47,844 nt of DNA from Fusicatenibacter sp. (GTDB taxonomy: Bacteria > Bacillota > Clostridia > Lachnospirales > Lachnospiraceae), in assembly GCA_017887445.1 (NCBI GenBank), contig JAGHIA010000033.1:1-47844 (forward strand), written 5' to 3'. The number at the start of each line of letters is the position of its first letter. Position 1 is the stretch's first letter. This document shows positions 24,390 to 32,862 of this stretch, piece by piece. Position numbers and translations under genes: made by a program. Under the pieces are notes generated by a model, which worked only from the letters and a program-made list of their open reading frames with translations, was not told the origin of the DNA and made no database searches.

Positions 24390-27300
24390 CTAATCGCTCT
24401 CGCCCAGGATCTCCCGGACGTTTTCTATGGTCGGCGTCTGGTATTCCTCCACAACCTCGCCGTTCTTGATATAGCCGAACTCTTCCAGCTTACGCTCTGT
24501 CTCGCGGTCGATGTTCTTCACCGCCTCGTCCAGAGTCGTCCGAAGGGTATCGCCGTCCGCCACCACAGAGTTGTAAGCGTTGCTCAGTTCACGTTCCGCC
24601 ATATAGCTGCCCGGCACACGGGGAGCCTCTGTCACCCATTCCGCCTGCGCAAGAATCACTTCCTTGTCCGCGTTCTTCCACGGAAGGGCCGAGAACGCTT
24701 CGGTGTTCGCCGTGTTCCACATATATTCATCGCCGTAAGCGACCTGCATCATCTGTCCGTATTCTGCCTGAACGTCCGCGGAGGTCCACCATTTGATAAA
24801 CTCCCACGCCTGCGCTTCCCGCTCGTCGTTGGACTCGAACATCACCACGTCCTCAGCGCCGCCGCACTGGTAGCGGACAACCTCTCCGGTTTCCTCGTCC
24901 ACCGTTCCGGGAACCTGAGCGATGCTCCAGGAGTTCTCGATCTCCGGCGCCGCGTTGAGCAGCTGGTTATAGGTAAAGAAATCCGCGATGCCGATGGGCA
25001 GGTCTCCGTTGCGGAAGTGCTGGTAGAAACTCGGGATATCCTTCGGCATATTGTAGATGGTAAACAGGTCTGTCAGCTCTTTGAAGCCTTCCACCGCGTT
25101 TTCGCTGGTCAGCGTCGTGCTGCTGATGGTGTCGCCGTACAGGTTGGCGTCGTTCTGGAACAGCAGCGGCGTTGTGCCGTGGAAGTTCTTCATGGAAACC
25201 ATTCCGGCGGTGGGGTAATAGAAATTCATACCTCTCATCTGAAGGTCCGGAAGCATATCCCGGACATCATCCATGGTGTCGGGTACCTCCAGGCCCAGCT
25301 TCTCCAGAATGTCCTCCCGGTAGAACAGTACCCAGAAGTTCATGGTTTCCGGAACCGCGTAGATTCCGTCGTTGATCACTGCCGGCACCAGGAGTCCTTC
25401 ATTGAACTGTCCCAGCACCTCACGGTAATCCTCAAACTCCGTCAGATCCTTCAGCGCCCCGCGGATGCCAAGCTCGAAGGGCTGCGCGTAGTTCAGTCCC
25501 GTGGCCACATCCGGCGAATCTCCGGAAGCGTTGGCCAGGATCAGCTTGTTCTGGTCCGGCATCAGGGACAGGTCTACTTCAATCCCTGTCTCAGGAGTAA
25601 ATTTCTCGTCGATCAGCTTCTGCATAACCTCCAGATACTGTCTGGAACGGTTTACCCAGACCTGCAGATGATCCTCGTCCGTGTTGCTGGTGGAGTAAGC
25701 CTGCTCCATAAAGGAAGTCACAAACCGCGATACTGAGGAAGTCATAGACGTCCAGAGGCCCGCGCCCGACGGAAGCTCTTTCTCGGAATCCTCCTGGAAC
25801 AGCCATACGCGGTCCACAGACAGGCTGTTCTTATTCAGCGTATCAATCTCATTGGCCAGATACTGGTTGGCAGAGTTTGTACTGGTGGCCAGCTCCGCCA
25901 TACGGTAAACCAACTCGTTTGGCTTCTTGGCCAGGCTGCGCAGCTGGTTGGACGCAATCCCGATGGAGGACAGAGCGCCGATCTCTTTTACGTCCGGATT
26001 ATATACGGACATTTTATCCACCATGGCGTCCAGCTCGTCCGCCCAGGCGTTCAGCGACTCTCCAAGATTCGGGATGTATGCTTCCAGATCGAAGTCGCGG
26101 TACTTATCCTTGTTGGTTCCGGCTACCTTCGTCACCTCCAGGGAGAGATCGTTGATGTTGTTCATGATCTCTTCCAGCTTCTCGAACATCTCTCTGAGAG
26201 GCTCGGCGCTTAAGGCAAGGCTCATGGTATGTGTCCCGGCCTCCAGGTGTACGCAGAGATAGTTGTCCTCCTCGTCCGCCAGCGGGGTTACGGTGAAATC
26301 CTTGGAATAGTCGAAGGCATAATCCTTAAAGGCTGTGTCCGGCACCTGACCGTCGATCTCCACATCGGCAAATACCGGGAAATCGCTCTTGTCGTCCTGG
26401 CGGTAATTCATTGCTATGTAATAATCGCCCGCTTCCTCCACCTGAAATTCCCAGGTGACTCTCTGGCCCGCGTCGGTGAAGGAGTCGCTGTCGATGGTGT
26501 TCAGTACTTTGCTTTCCACATCGTAGGGATCCAGATCCACATCATACTCACAGACCGCGCGGATGGAGGAATCGTTTCTTCCGGCGAAATCTTCTCCCTG
26601 GATCTCAATCAGACTGCTTCCGGCAGCCTCTGTGCCGGACGTATGCTCCGGAATTTCCTCCGGCGCGGTTAAGGTCAGATTTCCCAGCAGAAGATTTCCT
26701 TCCGTCAGCTCCAGCTCAATGGTGTTCGTGCCCTGTTTCAGCTCAACCATCAGCGGCTGCGTGTAGCGGTAGCTGGAATCCTTCAGATATTTGCTCTCCC
26801 ACGCGATCTCCTTTTCCGGAACGGCTACAATCTGGTTTCCGTAGCGGTCGTAGCTGACTTCGCCCACATCCTGCCAGTTGCTCTCGAAGGAAAGATTTCT
26901 CGCTTCATAAAACGGATAATCGCCGTTCAGCTGGAAACCCATCGCCGCCGGAAGCACTGTCTCGTCATAAGAGCAATAGTCAAAGCGGATCCAGTACAGA
27001 CCGGCTTTGGGAACCTCCAGCGTCAGCGCCGCCTTCTGGTTGATCCGAAGGTCCAAAACCTCGTCCGCACCCTCGTAACCTTTCGTGTCCGCCGTCAGCG
27101 CCGCGTCATCCTCCGCCCCGGAGGGGGTAAAGATATCCGCCATCCTGTAGGTCTGCGCCTCTCCCGTATACGCGGCTTCCGTATAGGTTTCCCGGACCCT
27201 GGTGTAATTGGAATCGATCTTCTCGCTGGAAAAAGAGCTTTCGTAGGTTACGGCCGTGTTCTCTGTCTCCTGACTTTGGGAATCCCCGGAAGTATCCACC

Positions 27301-27404
27301 GCGGAAGAACTTTCCGCAGCGCCCGCGGACACTGTTGCCTGAAGAATCATCGCCGTAGAAAGCACAAGCGCCACTGCCTTTTTCCCGTAATTCCTTCTTT
27401 TCAT
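24390..27404 (-). CDS. Giant 1004-aa solute-binding protein with carbohydrate-binding-like N-terminus
   Basis: 1004 aa, more than twice the usual CUT1 binding protein. ATG 27404 has AGGAGGG upstream. The signal peptide (1-30, [12 protein letters not shown]) has no cysteine, so no lipid anchor is visible. Residues about 60-250 and 262-395 look like two beta-sandwich modules; the second begins [20 protein letters not shown], like CBM6/CBM35 starts. About 400-580 is helical. The binding-protein fold starts near 595 ([20 protein letters not shown], then [20 protein letters not shown]) and continues to the end. It heads the operon and likely captures a polymer or long oligosaccharide. How it stays at the membrane is unclear; the Yip1 protein is a possible dock. 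Confidence 0.88.
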   Translation of the reverse strand: MKRRNYGKKAVALVLSTAMILQATVSAGAAESSSAVDTSGDSQSQETENTAVTYESSFSSEKIDSNYTRVRETYTEAAYTGEAQTYRMADIFTPSGAEDDAALTADTKGYEGADEVLDLRINQKAALTLEVPKAGLYWIRFDYCSYDETVLPAAMGFQLNGDYPFYEARNLSFESNWQDVGEVSYDRYGNQIVAVPEKEIAWESKYLKDSSYRYTQPLMVELKQGTNTIELELTEGNLLLGNLTLTAPEEIPEHTSGTEAAGSSLIEIQGEDFAGRNDSSIRAVCEYDVDLDPYDVESKVLNTIDSDSFTDAGQRVTWEFQVEEAGDYYIAMNYRQDDKSDFPVFADVEIDGQVPDTAFKDYAFDYSKDFTVTPLADEEDNYLCVHLEAGTHTMSLALSAEPLREMFEKLEEIMNNINDLSLEVTKVAGTNKDKYRDFDLEAYIPNLGESLNAWADELDAMVDKMSVYNPDVKEIGALSSIGIASNQLRSLAKKPNELVYRMAELATSTNSANQYLANEIDTLNKNSLSVDRVWLFQEDSEKELPSGAGLWTSMTSSVSRFVTSFMEQAYSTSNTDEDHLQVWVNRSRQYLEVMQKLIDEKFTPETGIEVDLSLMPDQNKLILANASGDSPDVATGLNYAQPFELGIRGALKDLTEFEDYREVLGQFNEGLLVPAVINDGIYAVPETMNFWVLFYREDILEKLGLEVPDTMDDVRDMLPDLQMRGMNFYYPTAGMVSMKNFHGTTPLLFQNDANLYGDTISSTTLTSENAVEGFKELTDLFTIYNMPKDIPSFYQHFRNGDLPIGIADFFTYNQLLNAAPEIENSWSIAQVPGTVDEETGEVVRYQCGGAEDVVMFESNDEREAQAWEFIKWWTSADVQAEYGQMMQVAYGDEYMWNTANTEAFSALPWKNADKEVILAQAEWVTEAPRVPGSYMAERELSNAYNSVVADGDTLRTTLDEAVKNIDRETERKLEEFGYIKNGEVVEEYQTPTIENVREILGESD

Positions 27405-27603
27405 CGCTTTCCCTCCTGGCTTTTATTAGTTTTTTGTTTAACCTAATTATTTTAATTTTTTCTAAATAAACAAGTAAAAACCACCGCACGGCCTTAATCA
27501 GCTTGATTTTCTTTGGCATTTTGCCCTCTCCGTTATCTTGTCACATTATACATGCAGGGGGGATTTTTTTGAGGTAGTTTTTATATGTAGTGAATAGATG
27601 CTG

Positions 27604-27641
27604 TAAACTTTTTTTGAAACACTTATAAACTTTTTATAAAT
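27604..27641. repeat. Short direct repeat in the importer leader
   Basis: TAAACTTTTT occurs at 27604-27613 and again at 27626-27635, in the AT-rich DNA just downstream of the importer transcription start. It may be a binding site pair for the regulator. Nothing else supports this. Confidence 0.25.
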
Positions 27642-27650
27642 CGTATGTTA

Positions 27651-27679
27651 ATTATAGCAATCTCCCTCATATAAGTCAA
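27651..27679 (-). promoter_or_regulatory. Strong sigma-A promoter of the importer operon
   Basis: On the minus strand TTGACT (27679-27674) and TATAAT (27656-27651) are exactly 17 bp apart. The transcript would begin near 27644, leaving a leader of about 240 nt before the 1004-aa binding protein. The very good match suggests control by a repressor or by catabolite repression rather than by a weak promoter needing activation. Confidence 0.7.
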
Positions 27680-27863
27680 TAATAATGAAATTTTTTATTG
27701 TACAAATTTGCCATGCCATTTTTGTGAACATTTTATGAAAAATATAATTATTTTAGATTTTATTAAAATTTTGATTGGATGCTATTGACGGGACCAGGTT
27801 TCTATGATTTACTTACAACAGAAGCAAAAACAATTTAAGAAAACTTAGAGGATGTAGGATAAC

Positions 27864-27914
27864 GTAACACTTCAGCCTGCTGCTATCCCGCAAGATGTTT
27901 TCGCACAGATTCAG
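27864..27914. repeat. Left part of a GTAAC-family type I element, interrupted
   Basis: GTAACACTTCAGCCTGCTGC, then TATCCCGCAAGATGTTTTCG, matches the left half of the copies at 5350 and 46095. It is broken off at CACAGATTCAG by the insertion of a second element. Confidence 0.65.
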
Positions 27915-27995
27915 GTACCTATTCAGCCCGCTGAATAGGCGCTACGTTTTCATAGGGCCCGCGCAGTAAATGCGCAGACCTGGCTGAACTGTTAC
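27915..27995. mobile_element. 81-bp GTAAC-family element inserted in another copy, perfect 8-bp duplication
   Basis: The ends are GTACCTATTCAGC and GCTGAACTGTTAC. AGATTCAG stands directly before (27907-27914) and directly after (27996-28003). The right half carries the type II motif GCGCAGTAAATGCGCAGACC. The duplicated bases belong to an older element, so this is a nested insertion. The rest of the 27405-28036 gap is AT-rich promoter DNA. Confidence 0.8.
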
Positions 27996-28036
27996 AGATT
28001 CAGACATACTCTGAAGAAAGGGGTTTCTACATTATT

Positions 28037-29719
28037 ATGAAGAAAAAATTTCTAGCAGCCATTTTATCCGTCTGCCTTACAGGCGCGGGACTGCTCGGCG
28101 GATGCCAGGCTCCGGACGCGTCCGGTTCTTTCGCGGACGCATCTTCCGCAGTCTCCGGCGTCTCCGCGGACTCCGGCAAAGACGGTTCCGGCGATGCCTC
28201 CCAGGACGATTCCGCCTCCGGCATCTCCAAAGACGGCAGTTCCGGCCAAAATGGACAGAACAGCGGCCAGGAAAAAGACGAAGATGCCGAATACGCCGAT
28301 CTGCATTACCGCAGAGTCAGCGTCCACGACCCGTCCGTCATCAAGGCAGACGGCACCTATTATATCTTCGGCTCCCACCGGGCCTGGGCGAAAAGCGACG
28401 ACCTGATCAGCTGGGACAACATCGCCAACAACCTGAACGCCGAATACAAAACCATGTTCACCGACCTGTGGGAAAACTACTGCAAAACAGACACCAACCC
28501 GGACATCCAGGGAAACATGTGGGCTCCCGACATCATCTACAACGACACCATGGGCAAATACTGCATGTACATGAGCATCAACGGCGACGACTGGAACTCC
28601 GCCATTGTCCTGCTCACCGCCGACGAGATCACCGGGCCCTACACCTACATCGGCCCCGTGGTATTTTCCGGCTTTAACACCTCGAACCATCCGGCAGAGT
28701 ACACCGACGTTTACCAGGTACTGGGAGAAGGCGCCGATCTGACACGGTACCAGTCTACCAAGGATACAAAGATCAACGCCATCGATCCCTGCGTCAAATA
28801 CGACGAGGAAGGAAATCTGTGGATGGCCTTCGGCTCCTGGTTCGGCGGCATTTATATGCTGAAGCTCGACCCTGCCACAGGACTTCGGGATTATTCCGTT
28901 ACCTATGAGACCGCCGCGGACAGCTCCGACGCCTACTACGGCTATAAGATTGCCGGAGGCCACGAGGTATCCGGCGAGGGACCGTACATCATCCACACCA
29001 ACGGATATTATTACCTGTTCCTCTCCTACGGCGGCCTGACCGCTTCCGGCGGCTACCAGATGCGAGTATTCCGCTCCGAGCAGATCACCGGCCCTTATAC
29101 GGACCAGAACGGAAATCCGGCGATCTTTACCAAAAGCGCCAACAACCTGTTTGAGAAAAACGGAATCCGCCTGATGAGCTCCTATTCCTGGAGCGGCTCC
29201 CCGGATATCTATGCGGCCCAGGGACACAACTCCGCTCTGGTAGACGACGACGGCCGGATCTTCCTGGTATACCACACACGATTCTCCAACCGGGACGAAC
29301 AACACCAGGTACGCACCCATCAGCTCTTTGTCAACGAAGACGGCTGGCTAGTGGCCGCGCCCTACGAATACGCCGGAGAATCCCTCCCGGAGAACGGCTA
29401 CGCCAAAGACAAAGTATGCGGAGAATACGAATTCATCACACACCTCCAGACCGCCTACTTCCAGTCCACAGACATGGGCAACGTAGGCGTGGTGAAAGCC
29501 AAGACAATCTCCCTGAACGAAGACGGCACAGTCACCGGAGAAGACAATATCAGCGGCTCCTGGAGCTACTCGGAAGATTCCCCCAAGATGTCAATAACCA
29601 TCGACGGGGTTACCTATCAGGGATATTTTGTAGAAATGCCTAACGAAGGGTCCCATAAAATTGTTATGACATTTACAGCCCTCGGCGACAATGTATGCGT
29701 GTGGGGAAGTAAAATTTAG
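28037..29719 (+). CDS. GH43 endo-alpha-1,5-L-arabinanase, surface lipoprotein
   Basis: 560 aa. ATG 28037 has GAAAGGGG upstream. The signal ends LLGGC, so Cys23 is lipidated and the enzyme is displayed outside the membrane. A Ser/Asp/Gly-rich linker (24-85) leads to the five-blade propeller with Asp98 in VHDPSVIKADG, Asp250 in NAIDPCVKYDEEGNLW and Glu314 in SGEGPYIIHTNG as catalytic residues. A C-terminal beta domain (about 435-560) is as in Bacillus Abn2. It would cut arabinan internally to oligosaccharides for the divergent importer operon. Its promoter in the 27.8-kb region is not clear. Confidence 0.93.
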   Translation: MKKKFLAAILSVCLTGAGLLGGCQAPDASGSFADASSAVSGVSADSGKDGSGDASQDDSASGISKDGSSGQNGQNSGQEKDEDAEYADLHYRRVSVHDPSVIKADGTYYIFGSHRAWAKSDDLISWDNIANNLNAEYKTMFTDLWENYCKTDTNPDIQGNMWAPDIIYNDTMGKYCMYMSINGDDWNSAIVLLTADEITGPYTYIGPVVFSGFNTSNHPAEYTDVYQVLGEGADLTRYQSTKDTKINAIDPCVKYDEEGNLWMAFGSWFGGIYMLKLDPATGLRDYSVTYETAADSSDAYYGYKIAGGHEVSGEGPYIIHTNGYYYLFLSYGGLTASGGYQMRVFRSEQITGPYTDQNGNPAIFTKSANNLFEKNGIRLMSSYSWSGSPDIYAAQGHNSALVDDDGRIFLVYHTRFSNRDEQHQVRTHQLFVNEDGWLVAAPYEYAGESLPENGYAKDKVCGEYEFITHLQTAYFQSTDMGNVGVVKAKTISLNEDGTVTGEDNISGSWSYSEDSPKMSITIDGVTYQGYFVEMPNEGSHKIVMTFTALGDNVCVWGSKI

Positions 29720-29747
29720 ATTGACAAAAGAGACCAGAGACCTGCGG

Positions 29748-30120
29748 CCTGAACAATACGAACGGACATGAACCGGCTGATAGGCTGCCGCCTGAGCAGT
29801 CCCGGGCGGACATAAACCTAACCCACTCCTAGACCTGAGCGGCGCGGACGGACATGAACCCGACCAACTCCTAGGCCTGAGCGGCGCGCACGGACATGAA
29901 CCCGACCAACTCCCAGGCCTGAGCGGCGCGAGCGGACATGAGCCTGACCAGCTCCTAGGCCTGAGCGGCGCGCACGGACATGAACCCGACCAACTCCCAG
30001 GCCTGAGTGGTGCGGACGGACGTGTGCTGGCTGGAGGCTGCGGCCTGAGTGGCGCGGGCGGCTGTGCGCTGGCCGGAGGCTGTGGCCTGAGCCAGCACAC
30101 GTCCGTCCGCACCACTCAGG
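29748..30120. repeat. 42-bp tandem repeat block between convergent genes
   Basis: About eight units: two of 43 bp (29748, 29791), then 42-bp units starting at 29834, 29876, 29918, 29960, 30002 and 30044, and a final partial from 30086. Each starts CCTGAGYGG; the four central units are nearly identical and end CCAACTCC(C/T)AGG. The period is a multiple of three, which keeps several frames open, but no start or ribosome site supports a gene. It fills the gap between the arabinanase and fabV stops. Confidence 0.85.
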
Positions 30121-30122
30121 CC
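30000..30122. repeat. 33-bp perfect inverted repeat at the end of the tandem block
   Basis: Bases 30000-30032 (beginning GGCCTGAGTGGTGCGGACGG) are exactly complementary to 30090-30122, with a 57-base loop. The structure could end transcription from both converging genes. The right arm lies 11 bp from the fabV stop. Confidence 0.75.
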
Positions 30123-30132
30123 ACACAAATTC

Positions 30133-31299
30133 CTAAACCAGCTGCACGTCTCTGTCGTAATCCACGTTGTCGAAGTGGAATCCGAACATGTGGTAGAAAT
30201 CCTCCCAGTATCCATCCACATCCGCAACCTCCGTCAGCTCAGAGGAAGCAATCCTGTTCCATACCTCCATCACTTCATCCTGCACATCCTTGCGCAGCTC
30301 CCAGTCGTCCATGCGGATCAGTCCCTCTTCGTCCTGCTCCACATGCGCCCCGTTTAACTTCTCACGGTACAGCCGGTCCATCTGCTCAATGCACCCTTCG
30401 TGGAGTCCCTTTTCTTTCATGATCTTGTACAGGATCATAAAATACAGAGGCACAACCGGAATCGCCGCGCTGGCCTGAGTTACTACCGCCTTATTCACAG
30501 ATACATAAGAACGGATACCCTGTCCCTGATATTTCTCGTTCATGCGGTCGGAACATTCTTTCAGGTGTTTCTTTGCCATACCGATGGTTCCGTCCTTGTA
30601 GATAGGATAAGTCAGCTCCGGTCCAATGTAGGAGTATGCCACAGTCACCGCGTCCTCAGCCAGCACGTCTGCCCCATGGAGCGCATCCATCCAGTCCATC
30701 CAGTCTTCGCCGCCCATGACCTTTACCGTAGCAGCCACTTCCTCTTCGTTTGCCGCCTCCAGGGTAACGGTCGTCAGGCTGTTGTCCTTCTCGTTCCAGG
30801 ACAGATTGGTAAACGCCTCACCCACCGGTTTCAGTACGGAAGTATAGGTCTGTCCGTCCGGTGTGGTTCTGCGGGGAGCGGCAAGGCTGTAGATCACCAG
30901 ATCGATCTTGCCCATTTCCTCACGGATCTTCTGGATCGTCTTCTCTTTACATTCTACGGAAAACGCGTCTCCGTTGATCGTCTCGGCGTACAGGCCTTTC
31001 TCTTTCGCAAACGCCTCGAACGCCTCGGTGTTATAATAACCTGGCGTTGCGGTTCTGGTAGCTGTCGCGCTCTTTTCGAACATAATTCCCAGTGTGTTTG
31101 CACCGCCTCCGAACGCCAGAGCGATCCGGGACGCAAGACCATAGCCGGTAGACGCTCCGATGATCAGGACGTTTTTCGGGCCATTTTCCATTTTTCCATT
31201 TTTTTCCACATACTCCATCTGTCTTCTGACATTCTCTCTGCATCCGTCCGGATGTGCTGTGATACAGATGAAACCTTTGACTCTTGGACTGATTACCAT
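30133..31299 (-). CDS. fabV: FabV-type trans-2-enoyl-ACP/CoA reductase
   Basis: 388 aa, near the usual 395-400. ATG 31299 follows AAGGAGGT. It reduces the enoyl double bond with NADH, either in fatty acid synthesis (as FabV) or in butyrate-type fermentation (as TER); the sequence does not separate these. Visible are the start MVISPRVKGFICITAHPDGC, the dinucleotide-binding GASTGYGLASRIALAF, IDLVIYSLAAPRRT, and the active-site segment VAYSYIGPELTYPIYKDGTI with the catalytic Tyr, followed by a conserved AKKHL lysine region. It is monocistronic, with three small palindromes upstream. Confidence 0.95.
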   Translation of the reverse strand: MVISPRVKGFICITAHPDGCRENVRRQMEYVEKNGKMENGPKNVLIIGASTGYGLASRIALAFGGGANTLGIMFEKSATATRTATPGYYNTEAFEAFAKEKGLYAETINGDAFSVECKEKTIQKIREEMGKIDLVIYSLAAPRRTTPDGQTYTSVLKPVGEAFTNLSWNEKDNSLTTVTLEAANEEEVAATVKVMGGEDWMDWMDALHGADVLAEDAVTVAYSYIGPELTYPIYKDGTIGMAKKHLKECSDRMNEKYQGQGIRSYVSVNKAVVTQASAAIPVVPLYFMILYKIMKEKGLHEGCIEQMDRLYREKLNGAHVEQDEEGLIRMDDWELRKDVQDEVMEVWNRIASSELTEVADVDGYWEDFYHMFGFHFDNVDYDRDVQLV

Positions 31300-31410
31300 A
31301 ATTGACCTCCTTCAATTTTCCCTGTTTTCTTTTGCGGAATGGGCGTAGACCGCCGGATTCATTTTTCAAACATGTGCGAAAACATCCCGCAAAACAGCGG
31401 CAGGCTGATT

Positions 31411-31439
31411 GTAACCGTTCAGCCTTGCTGAACGGTTAC
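31411..31439. mobile_element. 29-bp palindromic element with perfect 8-bp duplication
   Basis: GTAACCGTTCAGC and GCTGAACGGTTAC are exact complements around CTT. GGCTGATT lies directly on both sides (31403-31410 and 31440-31447). Just to the left, 31376-31405 resembles a piece of a type I element. It lies upstream of fabV. Confidence 0.8.
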
Positions 31440-31455
31440 GGCTGATTACTTTTTC

Positions 31456-31483
31456 ATAACCGTTCGGCTTGCCAAATGGTTAC
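31456..31483. repeat. GTAAC-family palindrome, decayed
   Basis: ATAACCGTTCGGC faces GCCAAATGGTTAC. ACTTTTTC and GCCTTTTA flank it, only 5/8 alike. It looks like an old copy next to the fresh one at 31411. Confidence 0.5.
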
Positions 31484-31611
31484 GCCTTTTATGTACTTCC
31501 TATATGCTTCGTTTGCTTAATTTGATTGTCAAACCTTTTTTGATGCTATCACAAATCGCCGAAAACGTCAATAGGAATCGGGATTTGCGCATATTCTGCA
31601 AGAAAAGCACC

Positions 31612-31639
31612 GTAACCGTTCCGCCTGCTGAATCGTTAC
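31612..31639. mobile_element. 28-bp palindromic element with perfect 8-bp duplication
   Basis: GTAACCGTTCCGC and GCTGAATCGTTAC are imperfect complements around CT. AAAGCACC lies directly on both sides (31604-31611 and 31640-31647). It lies between the ParE-type toxin stop and the fabV upstream region. Confidence 0.8.
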
Positions 31640-31678
31640 AAAGCACCTGCCATTGCTGACAGATGCCTCCTGTAAAAA

Positions 31679-32011
31679 TCAGTATTGTATTTTTGTTTCC
31701 TTTAGCTGTCTGCGGATGTCTCTCCCACCATACATAATGCGGACAATGTACACTGTGTTATCAGATTCCCTCGGCAGATAGAACACAAGGTAATTGTCCA
31801 CGGGGAAAAATCTCAGTCCCTGCGAATGCCACGGCTCCTCGTCATACAGCCGGTACCGCATCGGCATTTCATCGAGTGAACGGATTTCTTTCATGATCCT
31901 TCCCGCCTGGTCTGCCGCCGTATCGGGGCTGCAAAGATCCGTTGCGATGTATTCATATAAATTCCGCAAATCCCGTCTTGCGCCGGCCGTATATGTGACG
32001 TTCCAACTCAT
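31679..32011 (-). CDS. ParE/RelE-family toxin
   Basis: 110 aa. ATG 32011 overlaps the antitoxin stop as ATGA. Features are WNVTYTAGARRDLRNLYEYI at the start, an alpha-helical hairpin with AADQAGRIMKEIRSLDEMP, the strand RLYDEEPWHSQGLRFFPVDN, and a C-terminal VYIVRIMYGGRDIRRQL typical of ParE/RelE folds. Targets would be mRNA on the ribosome or DNA gyrase; the sequence does not decide. The gene is full length, unlike the relE fragment at 99-278. Confidence 0.88.
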   Translation of the reverse strand: MSWNVTYTAGARRDLRNLYEYIATDLCSPDTAADQAGRIMKEIRSLDEMPMRYRLYDEEPWHSQGLRFFPVDNYLVFYLPRESDNTVYIVRIMYGGRDIRRQLKETKIQY

Positions 32012-32313
32012 ATGCCGAAGTCACGCTTCATTTCCGCTTCTACAGCGTCTGCCGAATAAACCCTGCCTTCACGGATATCAGCTATTCCTTTTTCAATTTC
32101 CGTGTCAAACTGCTCCTTCGTAAGGGAACCGTATGCCAGCGGCGCTTCCTGCGGAAGTTTCATTTCAAACGGGATGCCACGTTGAAGCACGACCTGTCTC
32201 AAAAACATACCCACCGCATTCGACATCGGGATTCCCAACTGGTCAAGCACCTGCTCCGCCTGTTCTTTGATTTCAGGCTCCACACGTGCAAATACATTTG
32301 ATGTTCTTGCCAT
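32008..32313 (-). CDS. RelB/DinJ-family antitoxin
   Basis: 101 aa. ATG 32313 (MARTSNVFARVEPEIKEQAE) is chosen because AGGAGG is 8 bases upstream; the ATG two codons earlier is too close to it. The ribbon-helix-helix N-terminus (residues 1-45, with LGIPMSNAVGMFLRQVV) binds DNA, and the C-terminal half (GSLTKEQFDTEIEKGIADIR) would wrap the toxin. It precedes the toxin with a 4-bp overlap. A promoter with an overlapping palindrome lies upstream, which suits autoregulation. Confidence 0.9.
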   Translation of the reverse strand: MARTSNVFARVEPEIKEQAEQVLDQLGIPMSNAVGMFLRQVVLQRGIPFEMKLPQEAPLAYGSLTKEQFDTEIEKGIADIREGRVYSADAVEAEMKRDFGI

Positions 32314-32344
32314 ATCCATCGCCTCCTGCTTACAGTATATCCAT

Positions 32345-32373
32345 TTTATAAGCGAAATGCAAGCGATTCGCAA
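32345..32373 (-). promoter_or_regulatory. Promoter and palindromic operator of the toxin-antitoxin pair
   Basis: On the minus strand TTGCGA (32373-32368) and TATAAA (32350-32345) are 17 bp apart. The palindrome GCGATTCGC (32363-32371), embedded in CAAGCGATTCGCAAGC, covers the -35 box. This is the layout expected for repression by the RelB-type antitoxin. Confidence 0.5.
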
Positions 32374-32392
32374 GCAATCACAAAAAAATTGA

Positions 32393-32536
32393 GCAACCGT
32401 TCAGCCTGCCTCTATCCCGCGAGGTGTTTTCGCACAGAATGCGCGAAAATCCCGAGGCCCGCAGCGCGAAACTGCATGAAATGCAGTTTCAGTGCATCGC
32501 GAAGCGTGTAATAGTTCAGCAAAGCTGAACGGTTAC
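32393..32536. repeat. GTAAC-family element, full length (type I)
   Basis: The ends are GCAACCGTTCAGC and GCTGAACGGTTAC. The interior is nearly identical to the copies at 5350 and 46095, with the hairpins TTTTCGCACAGAATGCGCGAAAA-like (two arms around GAAT) and AAACTGCAT with ATGCAGTTT. No flanking duplication is visible. Confidence 0.8.
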
Positions 32537-32565
32537 TGGAAATGCAATGCGCTCTGAATTTTATA

Positions 32566-32594
32566 TTTGCATTTTTCGCAATGTCGATTATAAT
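32566..32594 (+). promoter_or_regulatory. Candidate promoter of the transglutaminase gene
   Basis: TTTGCA (32566-32571) and TATAAT (32589-32594) are 17 bp apart. A transcript would start near 32601 and carry a type II element (32703-32835) in its leader before the gene at 32863. Confidence 0.45.
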
Positions 32595-32702
32595 AAAATT
32601 AACGTTTGTTTTCCGGTACTTTTTCCCTGTTTTCAGGGATGACTCATGGATCCGGAAGTTTTTCAGGCACACCCGCCAGGCAATCTTTGACGGACGCCAG
32701 TT

Positions 32703-32835
32703 ACAACCGTCCAGCCAGGTCTGTGCAGTTCCTGCGCAGACCGCATGAAAACACAGCGCCTGCGGGCATCCGGCCATGGCGAAGCGATTTTCAAATGGAC
32801 GGATGCGGTACCCGTTCCTCTGACCGGACAGTTAC
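32703..32835. mobile_element. 133-bp GTAAC-family element (type II) with perfect 8-bp duplication
   Basis: The ends are ACAACCGTCCAGC and ACCGGACAGTTAC. CGCCAGTT lies directly before (32695-32702) and after (32836-32843). The interior, read in reverse, matches the copy at 43915, including the GGTCTG...CGCAGACC hairpin and GAAGCGAT..TTC..ATGGACGG. It ends 20 bp before the transglutaminase ribosome site region. Confidence 0.8.
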
Positions 32836-32862
32836 CGCCAGTTTTTACCAGGGAGGTTTGTC

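Noticed and set aside
22967-24469. 500-aa plus-strand open frame
   Set aside because: Antisense to the MalF and MalG permease genes, which have full family motifs. His/Arg/Gln-rich shadow.
27785-27808. TTGACG with TATGAT as promoter of the endo-arabinanase gene
   Set aside because: The boxes are only 12 bp apart, too short for sigma-A.
29748-30120. CRISPR-like array
   Set aside because: Units are contiguous with no unique spacers and no cas genes nearby, so this is a tandem repeat.
29591-30126. Two minus-strand Pro/Arg/Ser-rich open frames over the tandem repeats
   Set aside because: The 42-bp period keeps frames open mechanically. The reading has no start signal and runs into the arabinanase gene.
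31495-31535. fabV promoter with TTGACA on the minus strand (31532-31527)
   Set aside because: The -35 box is perfect, but at 17 bp spacing the -10 would be AAGCAT, and the better TATAGG is 22 bp away. Not convincing enough to list.
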